Positions 25,154 to 34,193 of a DNA stretch of 64,000 bases are shown in pieces. Positions within the stretch are counted from its first letter, which is position 1. Each line of letters starts with the position of its first letter. The notes beneath the pieces were generated by a model that searched no databases, was not told the DNA's origin, and was given only the letters and a program-made list of their open reading frames with translations. A program made the translations under genes and the position numbers. Source of the stretch: DASXRA01 sp963737425 (GTDB taxonomy: Bacteria; Actinomycetota; Actinomycetes; Mycobacteriales; Jatrophihabitantaceae); assembly GCA_963737425.1 (NCBI GenBank), contig CAVTSX010000010.1, positions 1,254,869 to 1,318,868 of the forward strand, in the 5' to 3' direction.

Positions 25154-25624
25154 CTACCTCGGTGGACGGGCGTCGAGTGGTAGAGGCCGATCGGCCACGA
25201 CGCGCTTCATCACGAGCGTGGAGTTGAGGCGCAAGACACCGGGCAGCGCGGCGAGGGTGTCGTCCTCGAGAGCGGCGTAGTCGTTGAGGTCTACGGTGAC
25301 GACGCGCAGCAGGTAGTCAGGGTCTCCGAACAGGCGCTGGGCCTGCACCACGTTCGGTATCTGGGCGACGGCCCGCTCGAACCCCAGCAGGGTGTCGCGG
25401 TCTTCCTGGCGCATCGTGACGAAGACCAGGGCTTCGAATGACAGGCCTACAGCCTCGGGGTCGATGCTGGCGCGATAGCCGGTGATCACGCCGCCTCGTT
25501 CGAGTTCCCGCAGTCGGCGGTGGCATGGCGACAGGCTGAGTCCGACCTTGGCCGCCAGGTCGGTGACGGTCAGCCTGCCGTCCTCCTGAAGCTCAGCAAG
25601 AATCTTCCTGTCAATGGCGTCCAC
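25154..25624 (-). CDS. Lrp/AsnC-family regulator
   Basis: The predicted protein has 156 residues. The N-terminal helix-turn-helix reads DAIDRKILAELQEDGRLTVTDLAAKVGLSLSPCHRRLRELERGGVITGY. The C-terminal RAM ligand domain has FERAVAQIPNVVQAQRLFGDPDYLLRVVTVDLNDYAAL. Such regulators sense amino acids and often control a divergent catabolic gene, here the M20 peptidase 119 bp away. I chose GTG 25624 by comparison with usual Lrp N-termini; the upstream extension is not conserved in type. Confidence 0.92.
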   Translation of the reverse strand: MDAIDRKILAELQEDGRLTVTDLAAKVGLSLSPCHRRLRELERGGVITGYRASIDPEAVGLSFEALVFVTMRQEDRDTLLGFERAVAQIPNVVQAQRLFGDPDYLLRVVTVDLNDYAALEDDTLAALPGVLRLNSTLVMKRVVADRPLPLDARPPR

Positions 25625-25743
25625 AGCGTCGAGTCTTCCACGGAAGCTGATCGATCCCGCAAGAGTTGGAAGCATATATCGACGTGATCGGCATAGCCTT
25701 CTCGGAAAGCCATCGAACGCAGGACGATACGAGGAGACCCGCT

Positions 25744-26964
25744 ATGCCCAACCAGACCGAGCAGGCTGCAGCCGTGCAGGCCTGGATCGACGACCATGCG
25801 GAAGACATGGCGAAGCTGCTGATCCGCTTGGTAGCCGTCGAGTCGGAGAATCCACCCGGCCGCAACCTCGCGGAGTGCGCCGAGGTCCTGCGCGAGGAGA
25901 TGGACCGCCTCGGCCTCCGCCCGGAAGTCCTCGAGATCGAGGCGTCGGGCACGATCGAGGACCCCCGGATCGTGCGTGGCACGGTCGGCGAAGGGCAGCA
26001 ACTGATCTATTTCCACGGCCATTTCGACGTCGTCCCGGTGCAGGATCGGGCCCAGTTCACCGCGCGGCGCGTCGACGGCAAGATCATCGGACGCGGCACC
26101 GCCGACATGAAGGGCGGCATCGTCAGCATGCTCTACGGCGCGGCCGCGGCGAAGGAACTCGGTCTGCTCGGCGACGGCCGAATCGTCATTCACCTTGTGT
26201 GCGACGAGGAAACCGGTAGCGCCGTCGGTTCCGGGTACCTGCGCGAGCACAACCTCATCGACCCGGCTGCTCTCGCGATGATGACCGCCGAACAGAGTGG
26301 CGAGGTCATCTGGAACGCCACCAAGGGCGCTGTCTCGCTACGCGTCGACGTCCACGGACGACCGATCCACGTCGGCCAGGCGTTCAAGGGTGTCAACTCG
26401 TTCCTGCACATGCTCAAGGTCGCCGCCCCGCTGGAGGCGTACGCCGATGAGATGAGCCGGCGGCACACCAAGTACCCGGTCGGCGAAGGCGAAGCGCCGG
26501 GCACGATGGTCGTCGTCGGCGGTCAGTCCGGCGGCGGATCGAACTTCAACGTCGTCCCCGCACGCACCTACTTCACCGTCGACGGGCGGTTCAACCCGGA
26601 AGAAGACCTCGAGGCCGAACTTGGGCGGATCACGGACACCATCAACCGCGCTGCGAAAGACGCCGGCGCCGATGTATCGATCCAGGTCGACCAGTTCGCA
26701 CCCGCGGCGGACACGCCAATTCACAACCACGCGGCGCAGGTGCTCGGCAACTGCTTCGCGGCCGTCGCCGGTGCCCCGGCCCGATACGAGTTGTGCGCCG
26801 GCTGCCTGGACACCCGCTGGTACTCCCAACTCGGCATCCCCGCCTTCGGCTTCGGCGCCGGCATCTTCGAGGTATCCCACGGCCCGAACGAGTACGTCGA
26901 AGAAGACGCCGTCCGACGCGTCGCCGCCGTCTACGCCCTGTTCGCGGGACAGCTACTCAGCTGA
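25744..26964 (+). CDS. M20-family metallohydrolase (ArgE/DapE/carboxypeptidase type)
   Basis: The predicted protein has 406 residues. Metal and catalytic positions are His93-x-Asp95 (HGHFDVVP), Asp121 (GTADMKGGI), Glu155-Glu156 (CDEETGS), Glu183 (TAEQSGEV) and a late His in VSHGPNEYVEED. The inserted dimerisation domain (about 195-310) has RVDVHGRPIHVGQAFKGVNSF. It would hydrolyse an N-acyl amino acid or peptide amide bond in the cytoplasm. A GAGGAGACC site supports ATG 25744. Divergent transcription from Lrp suggests induction by an amino-acid-like substrate. ArgE or DapE specificity cannot be decided. Confidence 0.9.
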   Translation: MPNQTEQAAAVQAWIDDHAEDMAKLLIRLVAVESENPPGRNLAECAEVLREEMDRLGLRPEVLEIEASGTIEDPRIVRGTVGEGQQLIYFHGHFDVVPVQDRAQFTARRVDGKIIGRGTADMKGGIVSMLYGAAAAKELGLLGDGRIVIHLVCDEETGSAVGSGYLREHNLIDPAALAMMTAEQSGEVIWNATKGAVSLRVDVHGRPIHVGQAFKGVNSFLHMLKVAAPLEAYADEMSRRHTKYPVGEGEAPGTMVVVGGQSGGGSNFNVVPARTYFTVDGRFNPEEDLEAELGRITDTINRAAKDAGADVSIQVDQFAPAADTPIHNHAAQVLGNCFAAVAGAPARYELCAGCLDTRWYSQLGIPAFGFGAGIFEVSHGPNEYVEEDAVRRVAAVYALFAGQLLS

Positions 26965-26974
26965 GTGCCACGAG

Positions 26975-27532
26975 TCAAGCGCTGATCAGCAAGGCAGGTT
27001 CAGCGATCTCGGTTTCGTCCAGGCGCACCGTGCGGTGATGTGTGACGGTGACGCCGTAGAGCGTCCGGCCCGCCGGCACCGTCGTCGTGAACGCGAAGGT
27101 GCAGCGGCCCGCGGAGTCGCTGACGGCGCCGGTCTTTCCGATGCCGAGCGTGGTGACGGCCAACTTCGAGCCGGTCTCGTCGGAGATGACCACCGCGGCG
27201 CCGGCGCGCAGATCGCCGTAGCCCCGGCCACCCTTGCACGGCCGGTTCGCCGTGCTCCACGCCCGTGCCTCGTCAGGATCGACGAGCGTGAACGTGCCGC
27301 GCACGATGATGTCCTTGGCGGTACCGCCGCCGCGAAATTTGGCAACCGCCGCGCCCGCGACGGCGCCCGCCCCGGCAACAGCGACGATGCCCGCGATCAC
27401 GAGCGCCCGGACCTTGCGACGTGGCCGAGGGTGTGCTGGTGCGGCGACGATTGTCCGGTACTCACGCTCGTCCACAACACGCGCTGGGCCAGGTTTTGGC
27501 CGTCGACGACGTTCTGCGATGTCGTCGCCCAT
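26975..27532 (-). CDS. Membrane-anchored extracytoplasmic protein of unknown function
   Basis: The predicted protein has 185 residues. About 35 cytoplasmic residues rich in Arg and Pro precede one membrane helix (ALVIAGIVAVAGAGAVAGAAVA, about 42-64). An outside domain follows with DIIVRGTFTLVD, CKGGRGYGDLRAGAAVVISD and GRCTFAFTTTVPAGRTLYGVTVTHHRTV; its two Cys could form a disulphide. The beta-rich pattern resembles many short actinobacterial secreted proteins without assigned function. Start ATG 27532 follows GGGAGGG. It is convergent with the M20 gene. Confidence 0.7.
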   Translation of the reverse strand: MGDDIAERRRRPKPGPARVVDEREYRTIVAAPAHPRPRRKVRALVIAGIVAVAGAGAVAGAAVAKFRGGGTAKDIIVRGTFTLVDPDEARAWSTANRPCKGGRGYGDLRAGAAVVISDETGSKLAVTTLGIGKTGAVSDSAGRCTFAFTTTVPAGRTLYGVTVTHHRTVRLDETEIAEPALLISA

Positions 27533-27762
27533 GCGTGCCCTCCCCCGCGATCTCAGCGCAGAGCGTACGCCCGACTTCAGATTTGCGTGAAGTGAGCGTA
27601 GCTGCCGGTAGTAAGGACCCATGTATCGGTCCGATTGGCTGGCCCAGATCACGACATGTCCGGGTTCTGTCGATGCTTGTGCTCGCCATGGCTTCAACCC
27701 GAGATTCATCGACCAGCCATGTTCGCTGGTAATCCAGGCCCATACCCGCGAGGCTCAGGCAT

Positions 27763-28257
27763 GTGGACGGCCAACCGGAACACAGGTACTCGCGCGAGGA
27801 ATCCGACGCCACGCGGCTCGACCGCAACTACAGCGAGTTGCTTCAGGAGTTCCGGGTTGCGCAGACCGGCGTGCAGATCCTGTTTGCGTTCCTGCTGACC
27901 ATCGCATTCCAGCCGCGGTTCGCATCGCTTTCCACCTTTCAGCGCAACGTCTATCTCGCGACTCTGGTGTCGGCAGCGACGGCCGCCGTGCTGCTGATCG
28001 CACCGGTGGCTGCGCACCGATTGTTCTTCCGGCTCCGGCTGAAGGACGAACTCGTGACCTTCACCGGACGCCTTGCCGTCGGCGGGCTGATCTTTCTCGT
28101 GATCGCCATGCTCGGCGCGGTGCTTCTCAGCGTCGATATCGCCGTCGGCCCGCTGGCCGCAGCAATCATCACCGCCGCGATCGGCCTGCTGGTTCTCATC
28201 GTGTGGTACGTGCTGCCGTCGAGGTTGCGGGCGATTCGCCGAGGCGAGGAAACCTGA
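27763..28257 (+). CDS. DUF6328-like four-helix membrane protein
   Basis: The predicted protein has 164 residues. A charged N-terminus (SREESDATRLDRNYSELLQE) precedes FRVAQTGVQILFAFLLTIAFQPRFASLSTFQRNVYLATLV, which matches my memory of DUF6328 proteins. Four membrane helices follow or overlap (about 33-52, 66-84, 104-124, 130-150), ending in a basic tail. Function is unknown; such genes are frequent in actinobacteria. The start is a GTG with GAGG about ten bases upstream. It is convergent with the DUF1801 gene. Confidence 0.75.
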   Translation: MDGQPEHRYSREESDATRLDRNYSELLQEFRVAQTGVQILFAFLLTIAFQPRFASLSTFQRNVYLATLVSAATAAVLLIAPVAAHRLFFRLRLKDELVTFTGRLAVGGLIFLVIAMLGAVLLSVDIAVGPLAAAIITAAIGLLVLIVWYVLPSRLRAIRRGEET

Positions 28258-28281
28258 CAGGTCAACCCGACGCGAGACGGC

Positions 28282-28692
28282 CTATGCCTCGGGCAGGCCA
28301 CTTTCGCGCTTGAGCTTGCGCCATCCGCCTGCACGATTGTTGGCGATGATCTGGCGAAACATGGCCGTGAGGGCTCGCCGGTTGATGGTCTCGCCCTCGC
28401 GGACGGCGACCGTGCGGGCGGTCTTGTTGTCGTGGCCCGCGGTGATGATTGCCTCGGGATCGGGGACGATGGCGCCGTCGTAGAGGAAGACGTTGACGTG
28501 GTCCTTGGCGGCCAGCAGGGCGCAGATGTTTCCCTCGAGCACGAAGTACGGCCGGTTGGTGCGCTTGATGGTCTCGACGACATCGGGGTCCGCGCCGTGC
28601 ACCAGTTCGCGCACCTCGCGGCAGACGGCCTGCTGCCACGCCGGAAGCGAGTCGATGTAGGCGTCCACGCGCGGGTCGGCGGTGTAGGTCAT
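28282..28692 (-). CDS. DUF1801-family protein
   Basis: The predicted protein has 136 residues. The sequence DPRVDAYIDSLPAWQQAVCREVRELVHGADPDVVETIKRTNRPYFVLEGNICALLAAKDHVNVFLYDGA carries the usual DUF1801 (YdhG-like) layout: an N-terminal helix pair, E-x-I-K/W, Y-F and a buried beta sheet. Function is unknown; structures of relatives resemble iron-chaperone/frataxin-like folds. The C-terminal part (INRRALTAMFRQIIANNRAGGWRKLKRESG) is typical. ATG 28692 follows GGGGCGACC. Confidence 0.82.
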   Translation of the reverse strand: MTYTADPRVDAYIDSLPAWQQAVCREVRELVHGADPDVVETIKRTNRPYFVLEGNICALLAAKDHVNVFLYDGAIVPDPEAIITAGHDNKTARTVAVREGETINRRALTAMFRQIIANNRAGGWRKLKRESGLPEA

Positions 28693-28723
28693 GGTCGCCC
28701 CACCATAGCCACCTGACGCCAAG

Positions 28724-29527
28724 CTACCCGGATGTGCCGTTACGTAAGGCGATTCGCGGAATCGAGTCGAGCAACGTCTGGGTGTAGCTGTGCTCGGGAC
28801 GGCTGAAAACCCGCGTCACCGGCCCGCTCTCGACGATCCTGCCTGCGTTCATCACGATGACGCGCTGGCACAACTGGCGAACGACGGCGAGGTTGTGGCT
28901 GATGAACAGCACGGTCAAGCCGAGTTCGCCGCGCAGGCGAATCAGCAGGTTCAGGATGTCGGCCTGGATCGAGACGTCAAGCGCAGAGACGACCTCGTCG
29001 GCAAGCAGTATCTCGGGCTCCAGCGCGAGGGCGCGCGCAATGCTGACCCGTTGGCGCTGGCCACCGGAGAGCGCATGCGGGTACGCGTCGAGGTAGTCCG
29101 GCGACAGGCCCACGGCACGCAGGAGTTCAGCGCATCTGCGGCGACTGTCGCGGCGGGCCACGAGTCCGTGGACGGCCAGCAGTTCGCCGAGCATGTGGCC
29201 GACGCGCATGGCCGGATTCAACGCCGAGAACGGATCCTGGAAGACGAGCTGAATGCGGCGTCTCTGGTCCCGGTCGCGCAGCGAGCCCATCGGCGCGCCG
29301 TCGATGAACACCTGCCCGGAGTCGGGCTTCTGCAGGCCGACGATGGTGCGCACGAGCGTGGACTTACCGCACCCGGACTCCCCGACGATGCCGACACATT
29401 CGCCCTTCGCCACCGACAGGCTCACGCCGTCGACAGCGACGAGTCGACCGCCTGCCTTACCGCGCCTACGGAAACTGACCCGGACGTCCTGAACGTCGAT
29501 CGCCGCCGGCGATCCTGCGGCGGTCAC
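28724..29527 (-). CDS. Dipeptide/oligopeptide ABC transporter ATPase DppF-type, system 1
   Basis: The predicted protein has 267 residues. It has Walker A GESGCGKST, Q-loop VFQDPFSALNP, signature LSGGQRQRVSIARALALEP, Walker B ILLADEVVSALD and H-loop FISHNLAV. The C-terminal oligo/dipeptide extension is short, without the Cys-rich motif of its partner. The GTG start overlaps the DppD stop (GTGA). It is the last gene of the dpp-1 operon and pairs with DppD to power import. Confidence 0.93.
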   Translation of the reverse strand: MTAAGSPAAIDVQDVRVSFRRRGKAGGRLVAVDGVSLSVAKGECVGIVGESGCGKSTLVRTIVGLQKPDSGQVFIDGAPMGSLRDRDQRRRIQLVFQDPFSALNPAMRVGHMLGELLAVHGLVARRDSRRRCAELLRAVGLSPDYLDAYPHALSGGQRQRVSIARALALEPEILLADEVVSALDVSIQADILNLLIRLRGELGLTVLFISHNLAVVRQLCQRVIVMNAGRIVESGPVTRVFSRPEHSYTQTLLDSIPRIALRNGTSG

Positions 29528-30555
29528 GGCGCCGTGCCGGGTGCGTCGGCCAGTTCGGAGTCGCTCGCGTCGGGCGCCGGCAGTTCGGCGTCGCCGTGGA
29601 TGCACGACGAGCGGGTGCCATCTGCCAGTTGCCGCAGCTCGTACGGCAGCGACGAGCAACGCTGCTCGGCCAGCGGGCAACGCGGATGGAATCGGCATCC
29701 GGGCGGCGGGTGGAGCCGATCGGGGGCTTCGCCGCCGATCGCAACCGGCGCCACCACCGGGCCGTCGATCGGCGGCAGGGAACGCAGCAGGGCCCAGGTG
29801 TAGACGTGCCGGGGATCGCTGATCACCCGCCCGATACGCCCGGCCTCGGCGAACTGCCCGGCGTACATGACGTTGATCTCGTCGCACAGTTCGGAGACGA
29901 CCGCCAGGTCGTGGCTGACGAACAGCAACGCCGTTCCCCGCTCGCGGCATGCGGACTGCAGCAGCGCGATGACCTTCTTCTGCAGCGTGACGTCTAGCGC
30001 TGTCGTCGGCTCGTCGCACAGGATCAGCTGCGGGTCGCAGGAGAGCGCGATGGCGATCAGGACGCGCTGGCGCATGCCGCCGGACAATTCGTGCGGGTAC
30101 CTGCGCGCCACCTCATGCGCGTCGGTGATACCCACCTCGTCGAGCAGTTCGATCGCGCGAGCCCGAGCGGCCGCGCGCTTGAGTCCGAAGTGGACGATCG
30201 GACCTTCGGCCACCTGCGTGCCCACCCTGCGCACCGGGTTCAGCGCCATCATCGGGTCCTGGAAGATCACCGAGATGTTCCGGCCGCGTACCGCTGCGCG
30301 CTGCCGCGAGGAGAGCGTGCCGAGGTCGCGTCCGTCGAAATGGATCGAGCCGTCGACGTCGGCGCCGTCGGGCAGCAGGCCGAGCACCGCCTTCAACAGG
30401 ACGCTCTTGCCCGAACCGCTCTCGCCGACCAGGCCGACGGCGCTGCCACGCGACACGTCGAAGGAAACCCCGTCTACGGCGGCGATCCGCCCTTGCGGCG
30501 TCGGCAGAGTGACCCGCAGGTCACGCACGCTGAGCAATGCTTCGCCGGGCGTCAT
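29524..30555 (-). CDS. Dipeptide/oligopeptide ABC transporter ATPase DppD-type, system 1
   Basis: The predicted protein has 343 residues. It has Walker A GESGSGKSV, VIFQDPMMALNP, LSGGMRQRVLIAIALSCDP, ILCDEPTTALDV and FVSHDLAV. The C-terminal oligopeptide domain carries PPPGCRFHPRCPLAEQRCSS with a further Cys near SSCIHGD; four Cys of this kind bind a 4Fe-4S cluster in some Dpp/Opp ATPases. The start overlaps the DppC stop (ATGA). Confidence 0.94.
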   Translation of the reverse strand: MTPGEALLSVRDLRVTLPTPQGRIAAVDGVSFDVSRGSAVGLVGESGSGKSVLLKAVLGLLPDGADVDGSIHFDGRDLGTLSSRQRAAVRGRNISVIFQDPMMALNPVRRVGTQVAEGPIVHFGLKRAAARARAIELLDEVGITDAHEVARRYPHELSGGMRQRVLIAIALSCDPQLILCDEPTTALDVTLQKKVIALLQSACRERGTALLFVSHDLAVVSELCDEINVMYAGQFAEAGRIGRVISDPRHVYTWALLRSLPPIDGPVVAPVAIGGEAPDRLHPPPGCRFHPRCPLAEQRCSSLPYELRQLADGTRSSCIHGDAELPAPDASDSELADAPGTAP

Positions 30556-31427
30556 GTTCGGCTTCCCCGCTCGGTGAGGCTGTCGGACACCAGCGCCAGG
30601 CCGAGCCCCAACACGACGACGACCACACCCGGGGCTACGGAAAGCCACCAGTTGCTGGCAAGGAAGTTCTGACCGTCGTTGATCAGCGACCCCCACTCGG
30701 GCGTCGGCGGCTGGATGCCGATGCCGAGGTAGCCCAGTGACGCTATGGCGGTGACCGCTATGACGATGTCGGAGGCCAGGTAGGTGACCGATTGCCGGCC
30801 CACGTTGGGCAGTACGTGGCGAAGGGCGATTCTGGCCGGCCGGAGCCCGGCCAGGCGCGCTGCCGATATGTAGTCCTGATTGCGCACGACGAGGACGCTG
30901 CCCGTGATCAGCCGGGCGTACATGATCCAGTGCGTCACCGCCAGAGCGATGACGAGGCTGCCCGTGCCCGGGCCGAGCACCAGCAGCAGCACGAGCAGGA
31001 GCGTGAACGACGGAACGGTCTGCACGGTGTCCATCACGCGCGTGAGCAGCAGATCGATCCACCCGCCGGCGTATCCGGTAACCAGGCCGATCAATGTGCC
31101 GATGACGCACGCGCCGAGCGCGGCACCGCTCGCGGCGAGCAGATCACCACGTGTCGCGTAGATGATTCTCGACATGACGTCGCGGCCGAGTTGATCCGTA
31201 CCGACCAGATGGCTCGCACTCGGCCGCGCGAGCGCGTCGGGGATGTTCTGCGCCAGCGGGTCGTGGGGAGCGATGACCGGCGCCAGCACGGCCATCAGCA
31301 GATACAGCAAGACGATGCCGAGGCCGACACACAGCTTTGGCGTCAGGTGAAACGTGCGCGACTTCTCCGCTCGGCCGTCGCCATCGCCGGCGACCAGCGC
31401 CGCTGCCTCGTTGATTGCGATTGCCAT
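30552..31427 (-). CDS. Dipeptide/oligopeptide ABC transporter permease DppC-type, system 1
   Basis: The predicted protein has 291 residues. An N-terminal helix (LCVGLGIVLLYLLMAVLAPVIAP) and the HLVGTDQLGRDVMSRIIYATR motif are followed by the BPD_transp_1 domain with EAA-loop-like SAARLAGLRPARIALRHVLPN, then IASLGYLGIGIQPPTPEWGSLINDG. This is a standard inner-membrane permease. Its start shares one base with the DppB stop (TAATG). A longer upstream frame is not real coding. Confidence 0.94.
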   Translation of the reverse strand: MAIAINEAAALVAGDGDGRAEKSRTFHLTPKLCVGLGIVLLYLLMAVLAPVIAPHDPLAQNIPDALARPSASHLVGTDQLGRDVMSRIIYATRGDLLAASGAALGACVIGTLIGLVTGYAGGWIDLLLTRVMDTVQTVPSFTLLLVLLLVLGPGTGSLVIALAVTHWIMYARLITGSVLVVRNQDYISAARLAGLRPARIALRHVLPNVGRQSVTYLASDIVIAVTAIASLGYLGIGIQPPTPEWGSLINDGQNFLASNWWLSVAPGVVVVVLGLGLALVSDSLTERGSRT

Positions 31428-32368
31428 TACCGCAGTACCACTCGGGGATCGAGCATCGCGTACACCAGGTCGAGCAGCAGGTTCATGATCAGGATGATCG
31501 CGGCCGTCACCAGGGTGATGCCGGAGACGAGCGGGATGTCGAAGGCGTTGAAGGCCTGAATGACCATGGAACCGATGCCCGGCAAGGCGAACACGCTCTC
31601 GGTTATCAACACGCCGCCGATCAGGCGCGAGAAGATCACGCTCAGCAGCGAGAGCGTCGGGATGATCGCGTTGGGCAGCACATGACTGCGCACCAGCCGC
31701 AGGCCCTGCACGCCCTTGGCGCGCGCGGTCATGACGTAGTCGGACTGCAGCACATCGAGGATGCTCTGCCGGAGACTTCGGATCAGGATCGCCGAGGCGA
31801 CGATCGCCTGGGTCAGGGCGGGTAAGAACAGCGACTCCAGGTTGCCGACGAATCCGCCGTGCAGCCCGCCGGCCGGAAACACCTTGATCGCCACGGCAAA
31901 GACGACCAGCAGGATCGTGCCGGTCCAGAACGGCGGCATGCCGATGCCGACGAGCGGGATGGCTCGTATCGCGTGATCGACGAACCCGTTCTTTCGCATG
32001 GCGGCAATGGTCGCGAGCGGCACGGTCACCAGGATGTCGAGCACGAGCGCGTACACCGCCAGCTTCAGCGTCAGCGGCAGCGCGCGGGCCAACTCGTCGG
32101 TGACCGGCCGTTGGAACAGGTACGACACACCCATGTCGCCGTGCAGCAGACCCGTCAGGTACGAGCCGTACTGGCTCAACAGCGGTTTGTCGTAGCCGAG
32201 CTGATGATTGATCGCCACGACCTGCTGCGGGGTGGCCGCCTCGCCCAGGATCAGCTGACCCGGGCTCGACGGCAGCGCGTGCAGGATGAGGAACAAAAGC
32301 AGGCTGACGCCCCACAACGTCAGGACGACATAGACCAGGCGCTTGCCGACGTAGAGCAGTCGCGACAT
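31427..32368 (-). CDS. Dipeptide/oligopeptide ABC transporter permease DppB-type, system 1
   Basis: The predicted protein has 313 residues from ATG 32368 (SRLLYVGKRLVYVVLTLWGVSLLLF). A GTG at 32395 that overlaps the dppA stop is an alternative start. Six membrane helices and the loop TARAKGVQGLRLVRSHVLPNAIIPTLSL identify DppB. ESVFALPGIGSMVIQAFNAFDIPLV and a C-terminal YAMLDPRVVLR are typical. It forms the channel with DppC. Confidence 0.94.
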   Translation of the reverse strand: MSRLLYVGKRLVYVVLTLWGVSLLLFLILHALPSSPGQLILGEAATPQQVVAINHQLGYDKPLLSQYGSYLTGLLHGDMGVSYLFQRPVTDELARALPLTLKLAVYALVLDILVTVPLATIAAMRKNGFVDHAIRAIPLVGIGMPPFWTGTILLVVFAVAIKVFPAGGLHGGFVGNLESLFLPALTQAIVASAILIRSLRQSILDVLQSDYVMTARAKGVQGLRLVRSHVLPNAIIPTLSLLSVIFSRLIGGVLITESVFALPGIGSMVIQAFNAFDIPLVSGITLVTAAIILIMNLLLDLVYAMLDPRVVLR

Positions 32369-32391
32369 CGTGGCGTCCGCGATTGCTACCG

Positions 32392-33921
32392 TCACTGCCC
32401 GGCCAGCGAGATGGCGGCGAAGTTCAGCTTGTTCGTCGGCAGGATCGCGGCCCCGCTCACCTTGTTCGTCGTTGCCCACAGCTTGTCCGGGCTGTAGAGC
32501 GCTACCGCGTCGGCACTCTGTGCGATCTGATCCATGATCGTGTCGTAGATCTTGAATCGCGCGGTGTCGTCGAACGTCTCGACCGACTTCGCGTACTCCT
32601 GCTTGACCTGCGGCAGCAACGGCGACGATGTTCCCTCGGCGTCGGTGTTGATGTAGTTCGCGACCGACAGGCCGGGATCGCCGGCCAGTGCGAACAGGCT
32701 GAAGCGTCCTTCAAACGTCTTGTTGGCCAGCGCCGCCTTGTACAGCGGACTCGTCGTCCCGTTGAGCTTTACGGTGATGCCGACCTTGGCGAGGTCGCTC
32801 TTCAAGATCTGCGCCGTCAGCGGCATGTCCGAATCGCTGCTGTCGTAGGTGATCGTGAACGACGCGCCGTGCGGATAGGCGGACTGGGCGAGTTCGGACC
32901 TGGCCTGGTCGAGATTCATCGCGCAACCGAAAGCCGGCTGGTATCCGCGCAGGAACGTCTGGCTGACCCACGAGCACGCCGGGCTTCCACCGTCACGCAG
33001 CACCGCCTTGACCATCGACGCACGATCGATGGCAAGTGAGATTGCGCGCCGGACATGGACGTCGTTCAGCGGCGGCTTGGCCGTGTTCAGCCCGAGCCGC
33101 ATCACGCCGACCGGCCGGGCCACGATCGCGAAGGACGAGTTGGCCTTGAGCGTGCTGGCCTGCTGCGCGGGCGGATCCTCGACCATGTTCACCGTTCCGG
33201 CCCGAAGCTGAAGCACCCGGGTATTGGCATCAGAGACCAGCTTGAACGTGATGCTCGAAAGCTTCGTCTTGGTGCCGTAGTAGTAGGGATCGGGTACCAG
33301 CTTGAGATCCGAGCCCGGATTGCGTTCGGCGATCTTGAAGGGGCCGGCGCCTATCGGCTTGTCGTAGAAGGTCTTCTCGGCCATTCCCGCGAAGTTGTCC
33401 GGGATGATGGCGGCCGGGATGCCGGCCAGCGTCGCCGGCAGCGTGGCCACCTTGGTGGCCGTGTGAATCACCACGGTGTCAGGGCTTGGAGTGTCGATCG
33501 AGGTTATCGGCTCGAACAACTTGCCCTGCTGGGTGCCCTTCTTGGCGTTGTCCAGGCTGAACTTGACGTCGGTGGCCGTGAGCGGCTTTCCATTCGAGAA
33601 CTTGGCCGCGGGGCGAAGCTTGATCGTCCACGTCAGTTGATCCTTGCCGAGCACCGGCATCGCGGCAGCGATCGCCGGGACGATCGTGTTGTCGTCGTTC
33701 ACCTTGTACAGGCTGTCGGCGATGAGGGTGACGACCTGACCGTCCGATGACCGCAGAAAGGAACCGTCCGGGCTGAGATCGACCACGTCCAAGGGCCGGG
33801 CCACGACCAGGCCGTTGCCCGAACCCGAGGGCCCGCCGCCCGAACTGCCTGCCGAACATCCGGCGGTGATCAGAACCAGGGAAAGGGTTGCCACACCGGC
33901 AACACGCTTTATCGGATGCAT
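32392..33921 (-). CDS. Extracellular solute-binding lipoprotein, family 5 (DppA type), system 1
   Basis: The protein has 509 residues with a lipoprotein signal whose lipobox LITAGC puts the lipidated Cys at 22, then a Ser/Gly linker. SBP_bac_5 signatures include LTWTIKLRPAAKFSNGKPLTATDVKFSLDNAK, IGAGPFKI, a Tyr-rich PDPYYYG and VRRAISLAIDRASMVKAVL. It delivers a peptide-like or other small solute to DppBCDF. A GntR-type palindrome (TGGTCAGACCA) lies 142 bp upstream, so the operon probably responds to the regulator at 39135. Substrate is unknown. Confidence 0.94.
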   Translation of the reverse strand: MHPIKRVAGVATLSLVLITAGCSAGSSGGGPSGSGNGLVVARPLDVVDLSPDGSFLRSSDGQVVTLIADSLYKVNDDNTIVPAIAAAMPVLGKDQLTWTIKLRPAAKFSNGKPLTATDVKFSLDNAKKGTQQGKLFEPITSIDTPSPDTVVIHTATKVATLPATLAGIPAAIIPDNFAGMAEKTFYDKPIGAGPFKIAERNPGSDLKLVPDPYYYGTKTKLSSITFKLVSDANTRVLQLRAGTVNMVEDPPAQQASTLKANSSFAIVARPVGVMRLGLNTAKPPLNDVHVRRAISLAIDRASMVKAVLRDGGSPACSWVSQTFLRGYQPAFGCAMNLDQARSELAQSAYPHGASFTITYDSSDSDMPLTAQILKSDLAKVGITVKLNGTTSPLYKAALANKTFEGRFSLFALAGDPGLSVANYINTDAEGTSSPLLPQVKQEYAKSVETFDDTARFKIYDTIMDQIAQSADAVALYSPDKLWATTNKVSGAAILPTNKLNFAAISLAGQ

Positions 33922-34062
33922 CGTCTACGCGTCCCTTCGGTTCGGAATTCGCTGCCCGCTCGCCCGTCGGATGCCACGGCGCATCGGGGCGCCGTTTGTC
34001 GTCTGTGGTGCCCGAAGGCGCAGCTGAGAGTGCTGGGAGCCTGATCGTCCTATTGCGCTCAG

Positions 34063-34073
34063 TGGTCAGACCA
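34063..34073 (-). promoter_or_regulatory. GntR/FadR-type operator upstream of dppA-1
   Basis: TGGTCAGACCA is a perfect 11-bp palindrome of the TGGTCnGACCA class bound by FadR-subfamily GntR proteins. It lies 142 bp upstream of the dppA-1 start, with no gene in between (33922-34193 is otherwise empty). Confidence 0.6.
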
Positions 34074-34172
34074 CCGACAGTCTGGCACGCATCATGTCGG
34101 CTAGCAAGACTGCGCGGCCGATGTTCGAGAACGCCTTCCCCGTCAGGCTTAAGCCTGTTCACGAGCGCCTTC

Positions 34173-34192
34173 GGCCGGCCGCGTTACCGGCC
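34173..34192 (-). terminator. Hairpin just after fumB, possible terminator
   Basis: GGCCGG and CCGGCC form a six-pair stem with an eight-base loop one base beyond the stop of the hydratase beta gene. There is no clear U-run, as is usual in high-GC actinobacteria. A further perfect AGGCTTAAGCCT dyad follows at 34145-34156. Confidence 0.4.
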
Positions 34193-34193
34193 C

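Noticed and set aside
27628..27646. GGACC-N8-GGTCC dyad upstream of the DUF6328-like gene
   Set aside because: The half-site spacing does not fit DosR or GntR, and short G/C dyads are expected by chance in this composition.
28724..33921. Nickel-specific (NikABCDE) transporter
   Set aside because: No nickel enzyme or nikR is near and the binding protein shows no Nik-like features by eye; general dipeptide/oligopeptide type is the safer call.
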